A stretch of 64,000 bases of DNA. Origin: Demequina lutea. GTDB taxonomy: Bacteria > Actinomycetota > Actinomycetes > Actinomycetales > Demequinaceae. Positions 32,661-41,312 of the stretch are shown here, in pieces. Under the pieces are notes generated by a model. That model ran no database searches. It saw nothing but the letters and a program-made list of their open reading frames with translations, and was not told the DNA's origin. The DNA lies in contig NZ_JACBZO010000001.1 in the NCBI RefSeq assembly GCF_013409005.1, forward strand, positions 620,001-684,000, given 5' to 3'. Position 1 is the stretch's first letter, and each line of letters opens with the position of its first letter. A program made the position numbers and the translations under genes.

Positions 32661-33659
32661 GTGACGATTACAGACAAGCGGGAGACTCAAGAGGCCCCGC
32701 TGACGACGCACGGCAGTTCCTTCGCAAATACGGCTTTCACGGGGCTTACGGGCTTCGCAGCCTCACTGATCCTGATCTTGCTCGCCGCAGTCGCTACCTT
32801 CCTCATCACGGAAGCCTGGCCAGCGTTGACCGAGGGCGGCACCTTTCTGGCCAGCAAGGTCGACTGGATCCGGCCGGAGCAGGGCGAGAGCCTTGTGCAG
32901 ATCATCGGCTACTTGGTCTTCGGCACAGTCCTGATTTCCGCCATCGCGCTCCTCATTGCGACGCCGCTGTCGGTCGGAATCGCCCTCTTCATTTCCCACT
33001 ACGCTCCGCGCAGGCTTGCCGCCGGACTGGGATACCTCATCGACTTGTTGGCGGCGATCCCCTCGGTGGTTTACGGGCTCTGGGGTGCGATCGTGTTGAT
33101 CCCCGTGTTGCAGCCCTTCTACCAGTGGCTTGGGCACTACTTCGGCTGGATCCCGCTCTTCACACCGGACCCGCTGACCGGCGTCGTATCGCCGACGGGT
33201 CGCGTCGCGCTTTCCGCCGCGATCGTCTTGGCCATCATGATTGTTCCCATCATCACGGCCATCACTCGCGAGGTGTTCCTGCAGACGCCGAAGCTGCACG
33301 AGGAGGCCGCGCTCGCGATGGGTGCCACGCGCTGGGAAATGATCCGCATGGCGGTCTTCCCGTTCGGCCGCTCGGGAATCATCGGTGCCACGATGCTGGG
33401 CCTGGGGCGAGCACTCGGCGAGACGATGGCGGTGTACATGATCCTTTCTGTCGGATTGTCATACTCCTTCAACATCCTGCAGTCGGGTGAGCACAACACC
33501 ATTGCTTCGTACATTGCCGGGCAATTCCCCGAGTCGAACAGTTATGGAGTCAGCGCCCTCATCGCGATGGGGCTCGCGCTGTTCATCATTACCTTGCTCG
33601 TCAACATCCTCGCCCGCTGGATTGTCTCGCGGCGTTCAGAGTTCTCGGGAGCCAACTGA
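32661..33659 (+). CDS. pstC: Phosphate ABC transporter permease PstC
   Basis: This 332-residue inner-membrane protein has about six hydrophobic segments (FAASLILILLAAVATFLITEA first). The EAA-type cytoplasmic loop is LHEEAALAMGATRWEM. It starts at a GTG and its TGA stop overlaps the pstA start. It forms the phosphate channel with PstA. Confidence 0.93.
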   Translation: MTITDKRETQEAPLTTHGSSFANTAFTGLTGFAASLILILLAAVATFLITEAWPALTEGGTFLASKVDWIRPEQGESLVQIIGYLVFGTVLISAIALLIATPLSVGIALFISHYAPRRLAAGLGYLIDLLAAIPSVVYGLWGAIVLIPVLQPFYQWLGHYFGWIPLFTPDPLTGVVSPTGRVALSAAIVLAIMIVPIITAITREVFLQTPKLHEEAALAMGATRWEMIRMAVFPFGRSGIIGATMLGLGRALGETMAVYMILSVGLSYSFNILQSGEHNTIASYIAGQFPESNSYGVSALIAMGLALFIITLLVNILARWIVSRRSEFSGAN

Positions 33660-34627
33660 TGACTGATACGACCCTCGCGCGCGGCTCCGTTCTCGGCGAA
33701 CTCTCTCGCCGCCGCAAATTCGTCAACACGGGCATGTCGGTCCTGGTGTACATCGCCTTTGCTTTGGCGCTGATACCCCTGGTGTGGCTGTCCTACACGG
33801 TGGTGACCAAGGGCGCGGATCGCTTCATGGTCAATTCCGCGGGCCAGCACGTCTTCAATATCGAGTTCCTGCAGCAGTCGATGCGCGGGGTATTCGGCGG
33901 AGCGCCGACGGGAGGCATCCTCCACGCCATCTGGGGCACGGTCATCATTACGGGTATCGCGGCGCTCATCTCGGTTCCCATCGGCCTGCTTACCTCGATC
34001 TACCTGGTCGAATACGGGAAGGGTCGACTCAAGCAGGCGGTGACCTTCTTTGTCGACGTCATGACGGGCATCCCCTCGATCGTCGCGGGCCTGTTCGCCT
34101 ACGCGCTCTTCTCGATCCTCATCGGGCCGGGTACTAAGACGGCTTTCACGGGCGCGGTCGCGCTGTCGGTGCTGATGATTCCCGTCGTGGTTCGCTCGTC
34201 GGAGGAGATGCTCCGCCTGGTTCCCAACGAGCTCCGAGAGGCGTCATACGCGCTCGGCGTCCCCAAGTACCTGACCGTGCTGAAGGTCGTCGTCCCCACG
34301 GCATTCGCGGGTATCACGACCGGCGTCACTCTCGCGATCGCGCGCGTCATTGGTGAGACGGCCCCGCTGCTCATCGCAGTGGGCGTGGCCGACTCCCTGA
34401 ACTTTGACCCGTTCAACGGGCGCATGATGACGCTGCCTGTCTATATCGTGACCGAGTGGCACAAGGGCACGGCCGTCTGCAGCAAGTCCGCCGGTCTGAC
34501 GTGTTTGCCGCAGATCACGGAGTACCGCGCCTGGGGTGCGGCGTTGGTGCTCATCCTGATCGTCATGGCACTCAATCTCATCGCGCGCCTCGTCTCCAAG
34601 TACTTCTCCCCCAAGACCGGCCGTTAA
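33659..34627 (+). CDS. pstA: Phosphate ABC transporter permease PstA
   Basis: This 322-residue permease has about six membrane segments ([19 protein letters not shown] first) and the coupling loop [19 protein letters not shown]. It starts in the TGATG overlap with pstC and ends 17 bp before pstB. Confidence 0.93.
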   Translation: MTDTTLARGSVLGELSRRRKFVNTGMSVLVYIAFALALIPLVWLSYTVVTKGADRFMVNSAGQHVFNIEFLQQSMRGVFGGAPTGGILHAIWGTVIITGIAALISVPIGLLTSIYLVEYGKGRLKQAVTFFVDVMTGIPSIVAGLFAYALFSILIGPGTKTAFTGAVALSVLMIPVVVRSSEEMLRLVPNELREASYALGVPKYLTVLKVVVPTAFAGITTGVTLAIARVIGETAPLLIAVGVADSLNFDPFNGRMMTLPVYIVTEWHKGTAVCSKSAGLTCLPQITEYRAWGAALVLILIVMALNLIARLVSKYFSPKTGR

Positions 34628-34644
34628 GGACAAGGACCTCCACA

Positions 34645-35424
34645 GTGAGCAAGCGCATCGACGTTAACAACCTCAACGTGTTCTACGGGAGCTTCATGGC
34701 CGTAGAGGACGTGTCGCTCGCGATCGAGCCCAATTCCGTCACTGCGTTTATTGGCCCGTCCGGTTGCGGCAAGTCCACCTTCCTCCGCACCATCAACCGC
34801 ATGCACGAGGTCATCCCCGGCGCGCGCGTCGAGGGCGAAGTGCTCATGGACGGCACCAATCTCTATGACTCGAACATCGATCCCGTGGCCGTACGCCGTC
34901 ACATCGGCATGGTGTTCCAACGCCCCAACCCCTTCCCGACGATGTCGATCGCCGAGAACGTCGTGGCGGGCGTCAAGCTCAACTCGAAGCGCATGTCCAA
35001 GGGCGACGCCGAGGACCTGGTCGAATCGTCCCTCAGGGGCGCGAACCTGTGGGATGAGGTGAAGGATCGCCTGCACAAGCCGGGATCGTCACTGTCTGGC
35101 GGCCAGCAGCAGCGCCTGTGCATCGCGCGGGCAATCGCGATCAAGCCCGACGTGCTTCTGATGGACGAGCCGTGCTCGGCCCTGGACCCCATCTCGACCC
35201 TCGCGATTGAGGACCTCATCCAGGAACTCAAGGCGAACTACACGATCGTGATCGTCACGCACAACATGCAGCAGGCGGCTCGCGTCTCGGAGAAGACCGC
35301 GTTCTTCAACATCGCGGGAACCGGGAAGCCCGGCAAGCTCATCGAGATGAACGACACGACGACGATCTTCTCGGTGCCCTCGGAGAAGGCCACCGAGGAC
35401 TACATTTCGGGCCGCTTCGGGTAG
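34645..35424 (+). CDS. pstB: Phosphate ABC transporter ATP-binding protein PstB
   Basis: This 259-residue ATPase has Walker [10 protein letters not shown] (residues 37-45), Q-loop VFQRPNPFP, signature [14 protein letters not shown], Walker [13 protein letters not shown] and H-loop VTHNMQQA. It energises PstCA. The GTG at 34645 is chosen because the conserved N-terminus ([13 protein letters not shown]) follows directly. No phoU gene follows; the next sequence is a terminator and a decayed gene. Confidence 0.94.
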   Translation: MSKRIDVNNLNVFYGSFMAVEDVSLAIEPNSVTAFIGPSGCGKSTFLRTINRMHEVIPGARVEGEVLMDGTNLYDSNIDPVAVRRHIGMVFQRPNPFPTMSIAENVVAGVKLNSKRMSKGDAEDLVESSLRGANLWDEVKDRLHKPGSSLSGGQQQRLCIARAIAIKPDVLLMDEPCSALDPISTLAIEDLIQELKANYTIVIVTHNMQQAARVSEKTAFFNIAGTGKPGKLIEMNDTTTIFSVPSEKATEDYISGRFG

Positions 35425-35481
35425 GTCGGAGGACCTTCAGGGCCGGAGCCCGCCGCCGGAGCGCGATGGGCGCAGGTTTGG

Positions 35482-35506
35482 GAAGCGTCCGCGAAGCGGA
35501 CGCTTC
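35482..35506 (+). terminator. Terminator after the pst operon
   Basis: A perfect 11-bp stem, GAAGCGTCCGC/GCGGACGCTTC, with a GAA loop lies 58 bp after the pstB stop. There is no T-run. Confidence 0.6.
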
Positions 35507-35560
35507 GGCTGATCGCCACGTTCGGCTGATCGGCAGTGGGTGAGCGCGGTGAGGCGCCCG

Positions 35561-35790
35561 CTACGCACGGCCTGCCGCGAGTTCGCCGAAAATTCTCTCG
35601 TATTCGGTGAAGGCGCCGTCGATCCCTGGCAGGCACGGTGAACGACGCCGTCACCTGATCGGCCGTCAGCCGAACCATGGCTGCGGACTCCGAGTCGTTG
35701 TACAGCGCGCCCACGAGCGCGGCAGGCGCGCCCTCTTCGGCCAGAACGGGCCTTGCGCCACGGTCCCCCCATTCCGTTTCGCCAAACGAT
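35561..35790 (-). pseudogene. Decayed copy of the lipoprotein gene at 38865-39347
   Basis: The minus strand reads PAALVGALYNDSESAAMVRLTADQVTASFTVP, matching AALVGSFYNETAAPVSVDVT...ASFTIP of the intact lipoprotein. A deletion and frameshift follow, then LPGIDGAFTEYERIFGELAAG, matching its C-terminus LPVLDGTLPEYKGILAELQATG. The signal peptide and about 40 central residues are gone. Both loci also share a CCGCCGCCGGAGCGCG stretch just downstream of the gene end (at about 35448 and 38849), which supports duplication. Confidence 0.75.
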
Positions 35791-35819
35791 CACTCGCCGA
35801 GCCATCGGCTTGGTGTTAT

Positions 35820-35854
35820 AGTTCAAGCATGATTGATTCAAATGGTATTGAACT
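35820..35854. promoter_or_regulatory. Inverted repeat overlapping the arsR start, likely ArsR operator
   Basis: AGTTCAA at 35820-35826 and TTGAACT at 35848-35854 form an inverted repeat spanning the ATG at 35829. A third TTCAAAT element lies between. ArsR-family repressors often bind AT-rich dyads over their own start, so this would autoregulate the four-gene operon. Confidence 0.5.
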
Positions 35855-36167
35855 CACGTCTCCTCGATCGGTGGAGTCTTTGGCGGTATTGGCGGCGGTG
35901 GCGGACCCCATTCGCTGGACCGTGCTGGCGGTCTTGGCCGAGGCGCCACGGTGCGTCTGCAGTTTGCAGGAGCAGGTGCCCGTTGCCGGAAACTTGCTGA
36001 GTTACCACCTGAAGGTCCTGCGCGAGGCTGGGTTGATCACCTCTTCCCGGCGTGGCCGCTGGATCGACTACGCGCTGGCGCCCGACGCCGATGAGCGGAT
36101 GGCGGCGGCGTTGCCCGGGGCGATCGCCAGCTACAGCGTGATGCGGACCCCCGCCCTGGTCGTCTGA
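35829..36167 (+). CDS. arsR: ArsR/SmtB-family metalloregulator
   Basis: This 112-residue winged-helix repressor has a CVC pair at residues 42-44 in RCVCSLQEQV, at the alpha-3 position used for As(III) in ArsR proteins, and a recognition helix NLLSYHLKVLREAGLI. It would release DNA when arsenite or antimonite binds. It overlaps the efflux gene (stop TGA with ATG in TGATG). Confidence 0.88.
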   Translation: MIDSNGIELTSPRSVESLAVLAAVADPIRWTVLAVLAEAPRCVCSLQEQVPVAGNLLSYHLKVLREAGLITSSRRGRWIDYALAPDADERMAAALPGAIASYSVMRTPALVV

Positions 36168-37267
36168 TGGACGTGGTCGCTCCCTCGGGAGCGCAGGCCT
36201 CCGGGCCCGCGCGCCCAACCCGGCCTGTGCGCGTCCAGCAGCACCTGAGCCGGTGGCTGATGGTCTACGCGATGGGAGCGATCACCGCTGGCCTGGCGGC
36301 GGGGTATCCGGCGCGGGCCTGGGCGGGGCACCACTCGGGCGACCTCTCGACCCTGACCACGATCGCGGTGTTCTTGGTCATCTACCCGATGATGGTCAAC
36401 CTGCGCGTGGAAGCAATGGTCAAGGCCGGGCGCAACGTGCGGGGCCTGGGGTTGGCGCTGGTCTACAACTTCGTGTGGGCTCCGCTGGTGGGGCTCGTGC
36501 TGGTCCGGGTGTTCCTGCACGACCCGCTGCTCGCGTTGGGGTTCCTGCTGGTGATGGTGGTGCCGTGCTCATCCATGTCCATCGCCTACACCGGCCTGGC
36601 CAAGGGCGACGTCGAGCTCGCCACCGTCATCGTCGCCTTCAGCTTCGTCGTGGCACTGCTCGCGGTCCCGCTGTGGATGATGCTCTTCGCGGCCGGTTAT
36701 GACATTCCGTTGCCTCTCGGCTCGATGATGGTCTCGATCTTGACGGTCCTGCTGGCGCCGATGCTTGCCGGATGGCTGACGCGCAAGGGCATCGTGGCCT
36801 GGCGCGGGCCCGGCCTCCTATCCCGACTACAACCGGTCTTCTCCGCCGCCTCGATGCTGGCGATGTTCGCGATCATCTTCCTCATCTTCTTCGCGAAATC
36901 CCAAATGATTGTGGACCGCTGGCAGACGGTCCTGCTCCTGCTGATCCCGAACGCGCTGTTCATGGCCGTGACACTGGGCCTCGCGACCTGGCTCAACCGG
37001 CGCATCGGACTGTCTTACTCAGAGCACATGGCCGTGGTGTTTGCCTCGGCCGGGAAGAACAACGCCACCGCGATCGCGATCGCTGCCACCGCCTTCTCGC
37101 CCCTGGTAGCCGTGCCTGCCGCCACGATGCCGATCTTCCAGATCCTGTTGATGATCGGCTACGTCAAGATGGCCCCCCGAGTGCGCGACTACTACGCCCG
37201 CACCCCCCACACCCGCACCCCCCACACCCGCACCCCCTACGTCCGGTTAGAGGCGTCCCACCCGTGA
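36167..37267 (+). CDS. Arsenite efflux permease, ACR3/BASS family
   Basis: This 366-residue protein has about ten membrane segments. The motif VVPCSSMSIAYTGLAKGD carries the conserved Cys and Met of ACR3-type transporters, and SEHMAVVFASAGKNNATAIA is the second signature. It would export arsenite, using the proton gradient. The C-terminus carries a short repeat (TPHTR, twice, then TPYVR) encoded by a 15-bp tandem repeat. It is coupled to arsR and overlaps the following cation transporter by GTGA. Confidence 0.82.
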   Translation: MDVVAPSGAQASGPARPTRPVRVQQHLSRWLMVYAMGAITAGLAAGYPARAWAGHHSGDLSTLTTIAVFLVIYPMMVNLRVEAMVKAGRNVRGLGLALVYNFVWAPLVGLVLVRVFLHDPLLALGFLLVMVVPCSSMSIAYTGLAKGDVELATVIVAFSFVVALLAVPLWMMLFAAGYDIPLPLGSMMVSILTVLLAPMLAGWLTRKGIVAWRGPGLLSRLQPVFSAASMLAMFAIIFLIFFAKSQMIVDRWQTVLLLLIPNALFMAVTLGLATWLNRRIGLSYSEHMAVVFASAGKNNATAIAIAATAFSPLVAVPAATMPIFQILLMIGYVKMAPRVRDYYARTPHTRTPHTRTPYVRLEASHP

Positions 37268-38265
37268 TCGACCCCGACTCGAAGGACACCTCCGACGCGG
37301 CCTCCGACATGGCCTCCGCCGCAACACCACCGGCCGCGCCGACGGTCCACGCGTTCGAGCACGCGGGCGACATAGCCCGCCCAGGGCAACGCCGGGCGCT
37401 GGGCTGGGCGCTCGGAGTCAACATCGCCCTTCTCGTCGCCGAGGTGATCGGCGGGATCATCTTCGGATCTTTGGCGCTACTCGCCGACGCCGCGCACCTG
37501 GTCTCCGACGTCGCAGGCCTGGGTATCGCCCTGGGCGCGCTCATCCTGACGGCCCGCCCGGTCTCGACCAGCCACAGTTTCGGGTTCGCGCGTGCCGAGG
37601 TGATGGCCGCCCAGGTCAGCGCCCTGCTGCTGCTCGCCGCAGGGGTGTGGATTCTGATCGAGGGCGTGTCCCGCCTCGGTGCCCCAGTGCCGGTCCAGGG
37701 CGCCGGGCTGGCCCTGGTGGCGGCCCTGGGCCTGGTGGTCAACGCAGGCAGCGCTTTCGTGGTCCACCGCGCCCAGGGCGAGAGTCTGAACATGCGGGCC
37801 TCGTTCGTGCACCTGGCGACCGACGCCGCCGGGTCCCTCGCGGCCATCATCGCGGGACTGGTCATCCTGGGCTGGGGCTGGGACCGCGCGGACTCCGTGG
37901 CCTCGATCGCCACCGCCGCCCTGGTCCTGTGGACCGGATGGGGACTCCTTCGCGATTCCACCCACGTCCTGATGGAGGGCACTCCTCGCGGACTGGACCC
38001 CGACCAGGTCACCGCCGCGATCGGCGACGTCGACGGGGTGGTCGGCGTCCACCATGTTCACCTATGGAACCTGGCCTCCGACGTCCCCGCCGCCTCGGCC
38101 CACGTCGTGCTGTCCGGCAAACCCACCCTGCACCAGGCGCATGACACAGCCGACGCCGTCAGGGCCACCCTCGCCGACCAGTTCAGCCTGACCAACATCA
38201 CTCTCGAGCTCGAGGAGGGTCCGACAGCCGGAATTCTTGCCGTCCCGCGGCCACCGCCGGACTGA
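37264..38265 (+). CDS. Cation diffusion facilitator (CzcD/ZitB-like)
   Basis: This 333-residue protein has six membrane helices: LGVNIALLVAEVIGGIIFGS with LLADAAHLVSDVAG (HxxxD in TM2) and MRASFVHLATDAAGS (HxxxD in TM5), the two halves of the metal site. A C-terminal cytoplasmic domain (VHHVHLWNLASDVPAASAHV) follows. It exports Zn2+ or a similar divalent cation. It starts at the GTG in the GTGA overlap with the arsenite permease gene. An arsR-acr3-cdf operon suggests combined metalloid and metal resistance. Confidence 0.87.
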   Translation: MIDPDSKDTSDAASDMASAATPPAAPTVHAFEHAGDIARPGQRRALGWALGVNIALLVAEVIGGIIFGSLALLADAAHLVSDVAGLGIALGALILTARPVSTSHSFGFARAEVMAAQVSALLLLAAGVWILIEGVSRLGAPVPVQGAGLALVAALGLVVNAGSAFVVHRAQGESLNMRASFVHLATDAAGSLAAIIAGLVILGWGWDRADSVASIATAALVLWTGWGLLRDSTHVLMEGTPRGLDPDQVTAAIGDVDGVVGVHHVHLWNLASDVPAASAHVVLSGKPTLHQAHDTADAVRATLADQFSLTNITLELEEGPTAGILAVPRPPPD

Positions 38266-38376
38266 TCTTGCGCCGGGGCCCCGTACGCGAGGTTCTCCCG
38301 CGCACCACCCGGTGCAGCCAAGTGCCGGCACGACTGGGCCTCCACGAAGGGGCCCACGAAACGAAGGAGTCACCTC

Positions 38377-38763
38377 ATGACCACCACAAGCTCTACCTCC
38401 CAGCCGACCGTCGACCAGATCGTGGCAGGCATGTCCGCGGGGCTGGGCGGCAAAGCCGTTCCGCCCATGATTCAGCTCGCCGCCACCGTCATGCCCGACA
38501 TGGTGCTCAGGCAGGCCCAGGACAGCGGTTTCGCGATGCCGAAGGAGGGCGGGGCGCTCGCGGAGGAGACCCGTACGATCCTGCTCCTCGGCATCGCTCT
38601 GGCTACCGGGAGCGACTGCGTCGAGAACCTGGTGAACAAGGCCAAGGCACAGGGCATCGATGACGCCACGCTGCTCGAGACCTTCAAGATCGCCCGGTTC
38701 GCCGAGGCCACCCGTGTGTTCAACAACGCCGTGCCTCTCCTCGCACGGCTCGCAGGGGAGTAG
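38377..38763 (+). CDS. Carboxymuconolactone decarboxylase-like (AhpD-fold) protein
   Basis: This 128-residue helical protein has an AhpD-like core (EETRTILLLGIALATGSDCVENLVNKAK), with a single Cys where AhpD has CxxC and without the family's usual nearby His. The classical peroxidase thiol pair is therefore missing. It has a GGAGTC-type leader and an ATG. It is the last gene downstream of the ars/CDF operon (110 bp away), so a link to metal or thiol stress is possible but unproven. Confidence 0.72.
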   Translation: MTTTSSTSQPTVDQIVAGMSAGLGGKAVPPMIQLAATVMPDMVLRQAQDSGFAMPKEGGALAEETRTILLLGIALATGSDCVENLVNKAKAQGIDDATLLETFKIARFAEATRVFNNAVPLLARLAGE

Positions 38764-38864
38764 TGAGAACGGTCGGGACCACAGATCGCAGCGGCCGCCA
38801 TCTGGGCCTGTGCCACCTTGCGTCCCGGCCAGCGGGCAGGCCGTTCCCGCCGCCGGAGCGCGCC

Positions 38865-39347
38865 CTAGGAGCCCGTCGCCTGGAGTTCGGCCAGTATTCC
38901 CTTGTATTCGGGCAACGTGCCATCCAGCACGGGAAGCGGCTTGGAGCTTGACGCGCTCTTGTCGACGCTGATGGTGATCTGCGACGTGAGCCCCGGGGCG
39001 ACGGTCGATGTCGCGATGAGTTCCTGCTCTCCAGCGGCCACACCGACGCTGACCGTCGACTTCGAGGGGATGGTGAACGAAGCCTTGCCGTCTTCCACCG
39101 TCACGTCGACGCTGACCGGCGCGGCGGTCTCGTTGTAGAACGAACCGACCAGCGCGGCCTTGTCGCCTACCCCAGCGGTGATGAGCAACAGGTTCTGGGC
39201 CACGACACCGTCGACGGTGCCCCCGGTGCCATCTGACGCGGCGTAGGGCTTTCCGGTGGTGATCTGGGCGGTCAAGGCGCACCCAGAGAGGGACAGCGCC
39301 ACGAGGGCGCCCAGGGCGCCGACGGCGGAAAGTGAACGAGTGGCCAC
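38865..39347 (-). CDS. Small lipoprotein of unknown function
   Basis: This 160-residue protein has a signal peptide ending in lipobox LSGC (Cys about residue 22) and one beta-rich exported domain (VGSFYNETAAPVSVDV, VAAGEQELIA, ITISVDKS). The GTG at 39347 has AAAGGA upstream. It is divergent from carD. A decayed second copy lies downstream of pstB. Lipoproteins of this kind next to carD are known in Micrococcales without assigned function. Confidence 0.75.
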   Translation of the reverse strand: MATRSLSAVGALGALVALSLSGCALTAQITTGKPYAASDGTGGTVDGVVAQNLLLITAGVGDKAALVGSFYNETAAPVSVDVTVEDGKASFTIPSKSTVSVGVAAGEQELIATSTVAPGLTSQITISVDKSASSSKPLPVLDGTLPEYKGILAELQATGS

Positions 39348-39506
39348 GACAGGTCCTTTCGCGGGGGGGACTTCGGTCCTAGAGTACCGGCTGGTAGACG
39401 TGCGGCTCCACCGCGTGTCGCTCCCGAGGGTCCCGCGGGAGGGCCTATATGGGCCCAACGTCTCGGTGGTAGACTGGGCCCTCGGATCTAAGGGGAAATA
39501 ACACTT

Positions 39507-39989
39507 ATGAACTTCGTCGTCGGCGAGACGGTCGTGTACCCGCACCACGGTGCGGCCCTGATCGAAGACATCAAGAAGCGCACCATCAGGGGCGAAGAGA
39601 AGATCTATCTCAAGCTCAAGGTGGCGCAGGGAGACCTCACGATTGAGGTTCCTGCGGAAAACGTCGACTTGGTGGGTGTTCGCGACGTGGTCGACGAGGC
39701 CGGCCTCGAGAAGGTGTTCGCAGTGTTGCGCGAGCCCTACATCGAGGAGCCGACCAACTGGTCAAGGCGCTACAAGGCCAACGTGGAGAAGCTCGCTTCG
39801 GGCGACGTGATTCGCGTCTCCGAGGTCGTTCGCGACCTGAGCCGTCGCGACACCGACAAGGGACTCAGCGCGGGCGAGAAGCGCATGCTCTCCAAGGCGC
39901 GCCAGATCCTCGTGAGCGAACTCGCTCTCGCAGAGAAGTGCGAAGAGAGCGTCGCCGAGTCCCGTCTGGACAAGGTTCTCGCCTCGTGA
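39507..39989 (+). CDS. carD: RNA polymerase-binding transcription factor CarD
   Basis: This 160-residue protein has the N-terminal RNAP-interacting Tudor-like domain ([17 protein letters not shown], with [14 protein letters not shown]) and the C-terminal helical DNA-binding domain ([16 protein letters not shown], then [14 protein letters not shown]) carrying the conserved Trp that wedges the promoter. It stabilises open complexes at rRNA and other promoters. Its stop overlaps the ispD GTG start. Confidence 0.95.
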   Translation: MNFVVGETVVYPHHGAALIEDIKKRTIRGEEKIYLKLKVAQGDLTIEVPAENVDLVGVRDVVDEAGLEKVFAVLREPYIEEPTNWSRRYKANVEKLASGDVIRVSEVVRDLSRRDTDKGLSAGEKRMLSKARQILVSELALAEKCEESVAESRLDKVLAS

Positions 39990-40657
39990 ACCTGGCGGCC
40001 GTCATTACGGCCGCAGGAAGCGGCTCACGGTTGGGTCGCGATCTTCCCAAGGCGCTCGTGCCCATCGACGGGGTTTCCCTCGTGCGGTGGGCAGCGTCGT
40101 ATCTAGCCTCGGTGACGGATCGAATCGTCGTCACCGCGCCCGCCGATGCTATCGATGACTTTGTCGCCGCGCTCGACGGAGTTGCGGCTCGGGTGAGCGT
40201 GGTCCCTGGCGGCTCGAGCAGGCAAGATTCGGTCGCAGTAGGCCTCGCCGAGCTCGCCGACCTGAGCGACGACGACGCCGTCCTTGTCCACGACGCCGCA
40301 CGGCCCTTCATGCCGGTCGCGGTCTTTGGGCGCCTCCTCGAAGCCATCGAGCACCACGACGCCGCCATTCCCGTCCTCGCCGTGGTCGACACCATTGTGA
40401 GCGGCGTCGGGGGCGAAGTGGAATACCTCGACAGGGACCGCCTCGGGGCCGTCCAGACGCCCCAGGCCTTCCGCATCGGCGCAGTGCGTGACGCGCACAA
40501 GAGGGCGGCTGCCGATGGCATCGTTGCGACCGACGATGCCTCGCTTGTGCTCCACTATGGCTACAGGCTCGCGACGGTCGAGGGCGACCCCCTGGGTCGC
40601 AAGATCACCTACCCCGAGGATCTCGAGGCGTTTGAGCGGAGGTTCAGTTCGCGATGA
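39986..40657 (+). CDS. ispD: 2-C-methyl-D-erythritol 4-phosphate cytidylyltransferase
   Basis: This 223-residue enzyme of the MEP isoprenoid pathway joins CTP to methylerythritol phosphate. Visible motifs are the CTP-binding [29 protein letters not shown], and [10 protein letters not shown]. The GTG start at 39986 overlaps the carD stop, and the stop overlaps the ispF start. Confidence 0.93.
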   Translation: MNLAAVITAAGSGSRLGRDLPKALVPIDGVSLVRWAASYLASVTDRIVVTAPADAIDDFVAALDGVAARVSVVPGGSSRQDSVAVGLAELADLSDDDAVLVHDAARPFMPVAVFGRLLEAIEHHDAAIPVLAVVDTIVSGVGGEVEYLDRDRLGAVQTPQAFRIGAVRDAHKRAAADGIVATDDASLVLHYGYRLATVEGDPLGRKITYPEDLEAFERRFSSR

Positions 40658-41130
40658 TGAGGACAGGCATCGGCACCGACAGCCACGCGTACGGCGACGG
40701 CACCGGTTTGCACCTAGCGGGCCTGGAATGGCCCGACGAGCGCGCCCTCTCGGGGCACTCCGACGGCGATGTGGCGGCACACGCGCTGTGCGACGCGCTG
40801 TTCTCCGCCGCGGGGCTCGGCGACCTTGGCTCGAACTTTGGCACCGACCGACCCGAGTGGGCAGGGGCGTCGGGAGCCGCGCTTCTCGCCGAGACCGCCT
40901 TGAGGGTGCGCTCCGCTGGCTTCGCAATCGGAAACGCCGCCGTTCAGGTCGTCGGCAACGCACCCAAGGTGGGCAAGCGTCGGGCCGAGGCCGAGGCCGC
41001 GCTGTCCGCGGCAATCGGAGCCCCGGTAAGTGTCTCCGCGACCACCACCGACGGCCTGGGATTCACGGGGCGCGGCGAGGGCATCGCGGCGATCGCCACG
41101 GCGCTGCTGACGTCCCCAGGGTTGAACTAG
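40654..41130 (+). CDS. ispF: 2-C-methyl-D-erythritol 2,4-cyclodiphosphate synthase
   Basis: This 158-residue trimeric enzyme has the metal-binding DxH in GTDSHAYG, the [20 protein letters not shown] motif with the third metal ligand His, and [19 protein letters not shown] at the C-terminus. It acts two steps after IspD. The ATGATG start overlaps the ispD stop; either ATG could be used. Confidence 0.94.
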   Translation: MMRTGIGTDSHAYGDGTGLHLAGLEWPDERALSGHSDGDVAAHALCDALFSAAGLGDLGSNFGTDRPEWAGASGAALLAETALRVRSAGFAIGNAAVQVVGNAPKVGKRRAEAEAALSAAIGAPVSVSATTTDGLGFTGRGEGIAAIATALLTSPGLN

Positions 41131-41144
41131 CGCGTTCCGCCCGA

Positions 41145-41235
41145 CGCTACGAACCAACACGGCGCACGACACGCCGCTCGCGGGCGCTTGGAGCGCAACG
41201 AAACTCGCGCGTCGGCGCCAGATTGGTTCGTAGCG
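41145..41235. repeat. 91-bp intergenic element with 13-bp terminal inverted repeats (copy 1)
   Basis: The sequence starts CGCTACGAACCAA and ends TTGGTTCGTAGCG, perfect inverted 13-mers. A related 92-bp sequence is found in opposite orientation at 61254-61345, after groEL. It has no coding capacity. It resembles a MITE or REP-type element of this genome and lies between ispF and cysS. Confidence 0.7.
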
Positions 41236-41312
41236 CGAGGGAGCGAGGGCCGGGGGCTCTCGCCAGCACCGCGCGCAGACGCCCTGCGCCCCCGACCGGT
41301 AGCCTTAGCCCC

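Noticed and set aside
40488-41312. In-frame 5' extension of cysS over ispD and ispF
   Set aside because: The long open frame is an artefact; the conserved CysS N-terminus begins at the GTG at 41313.
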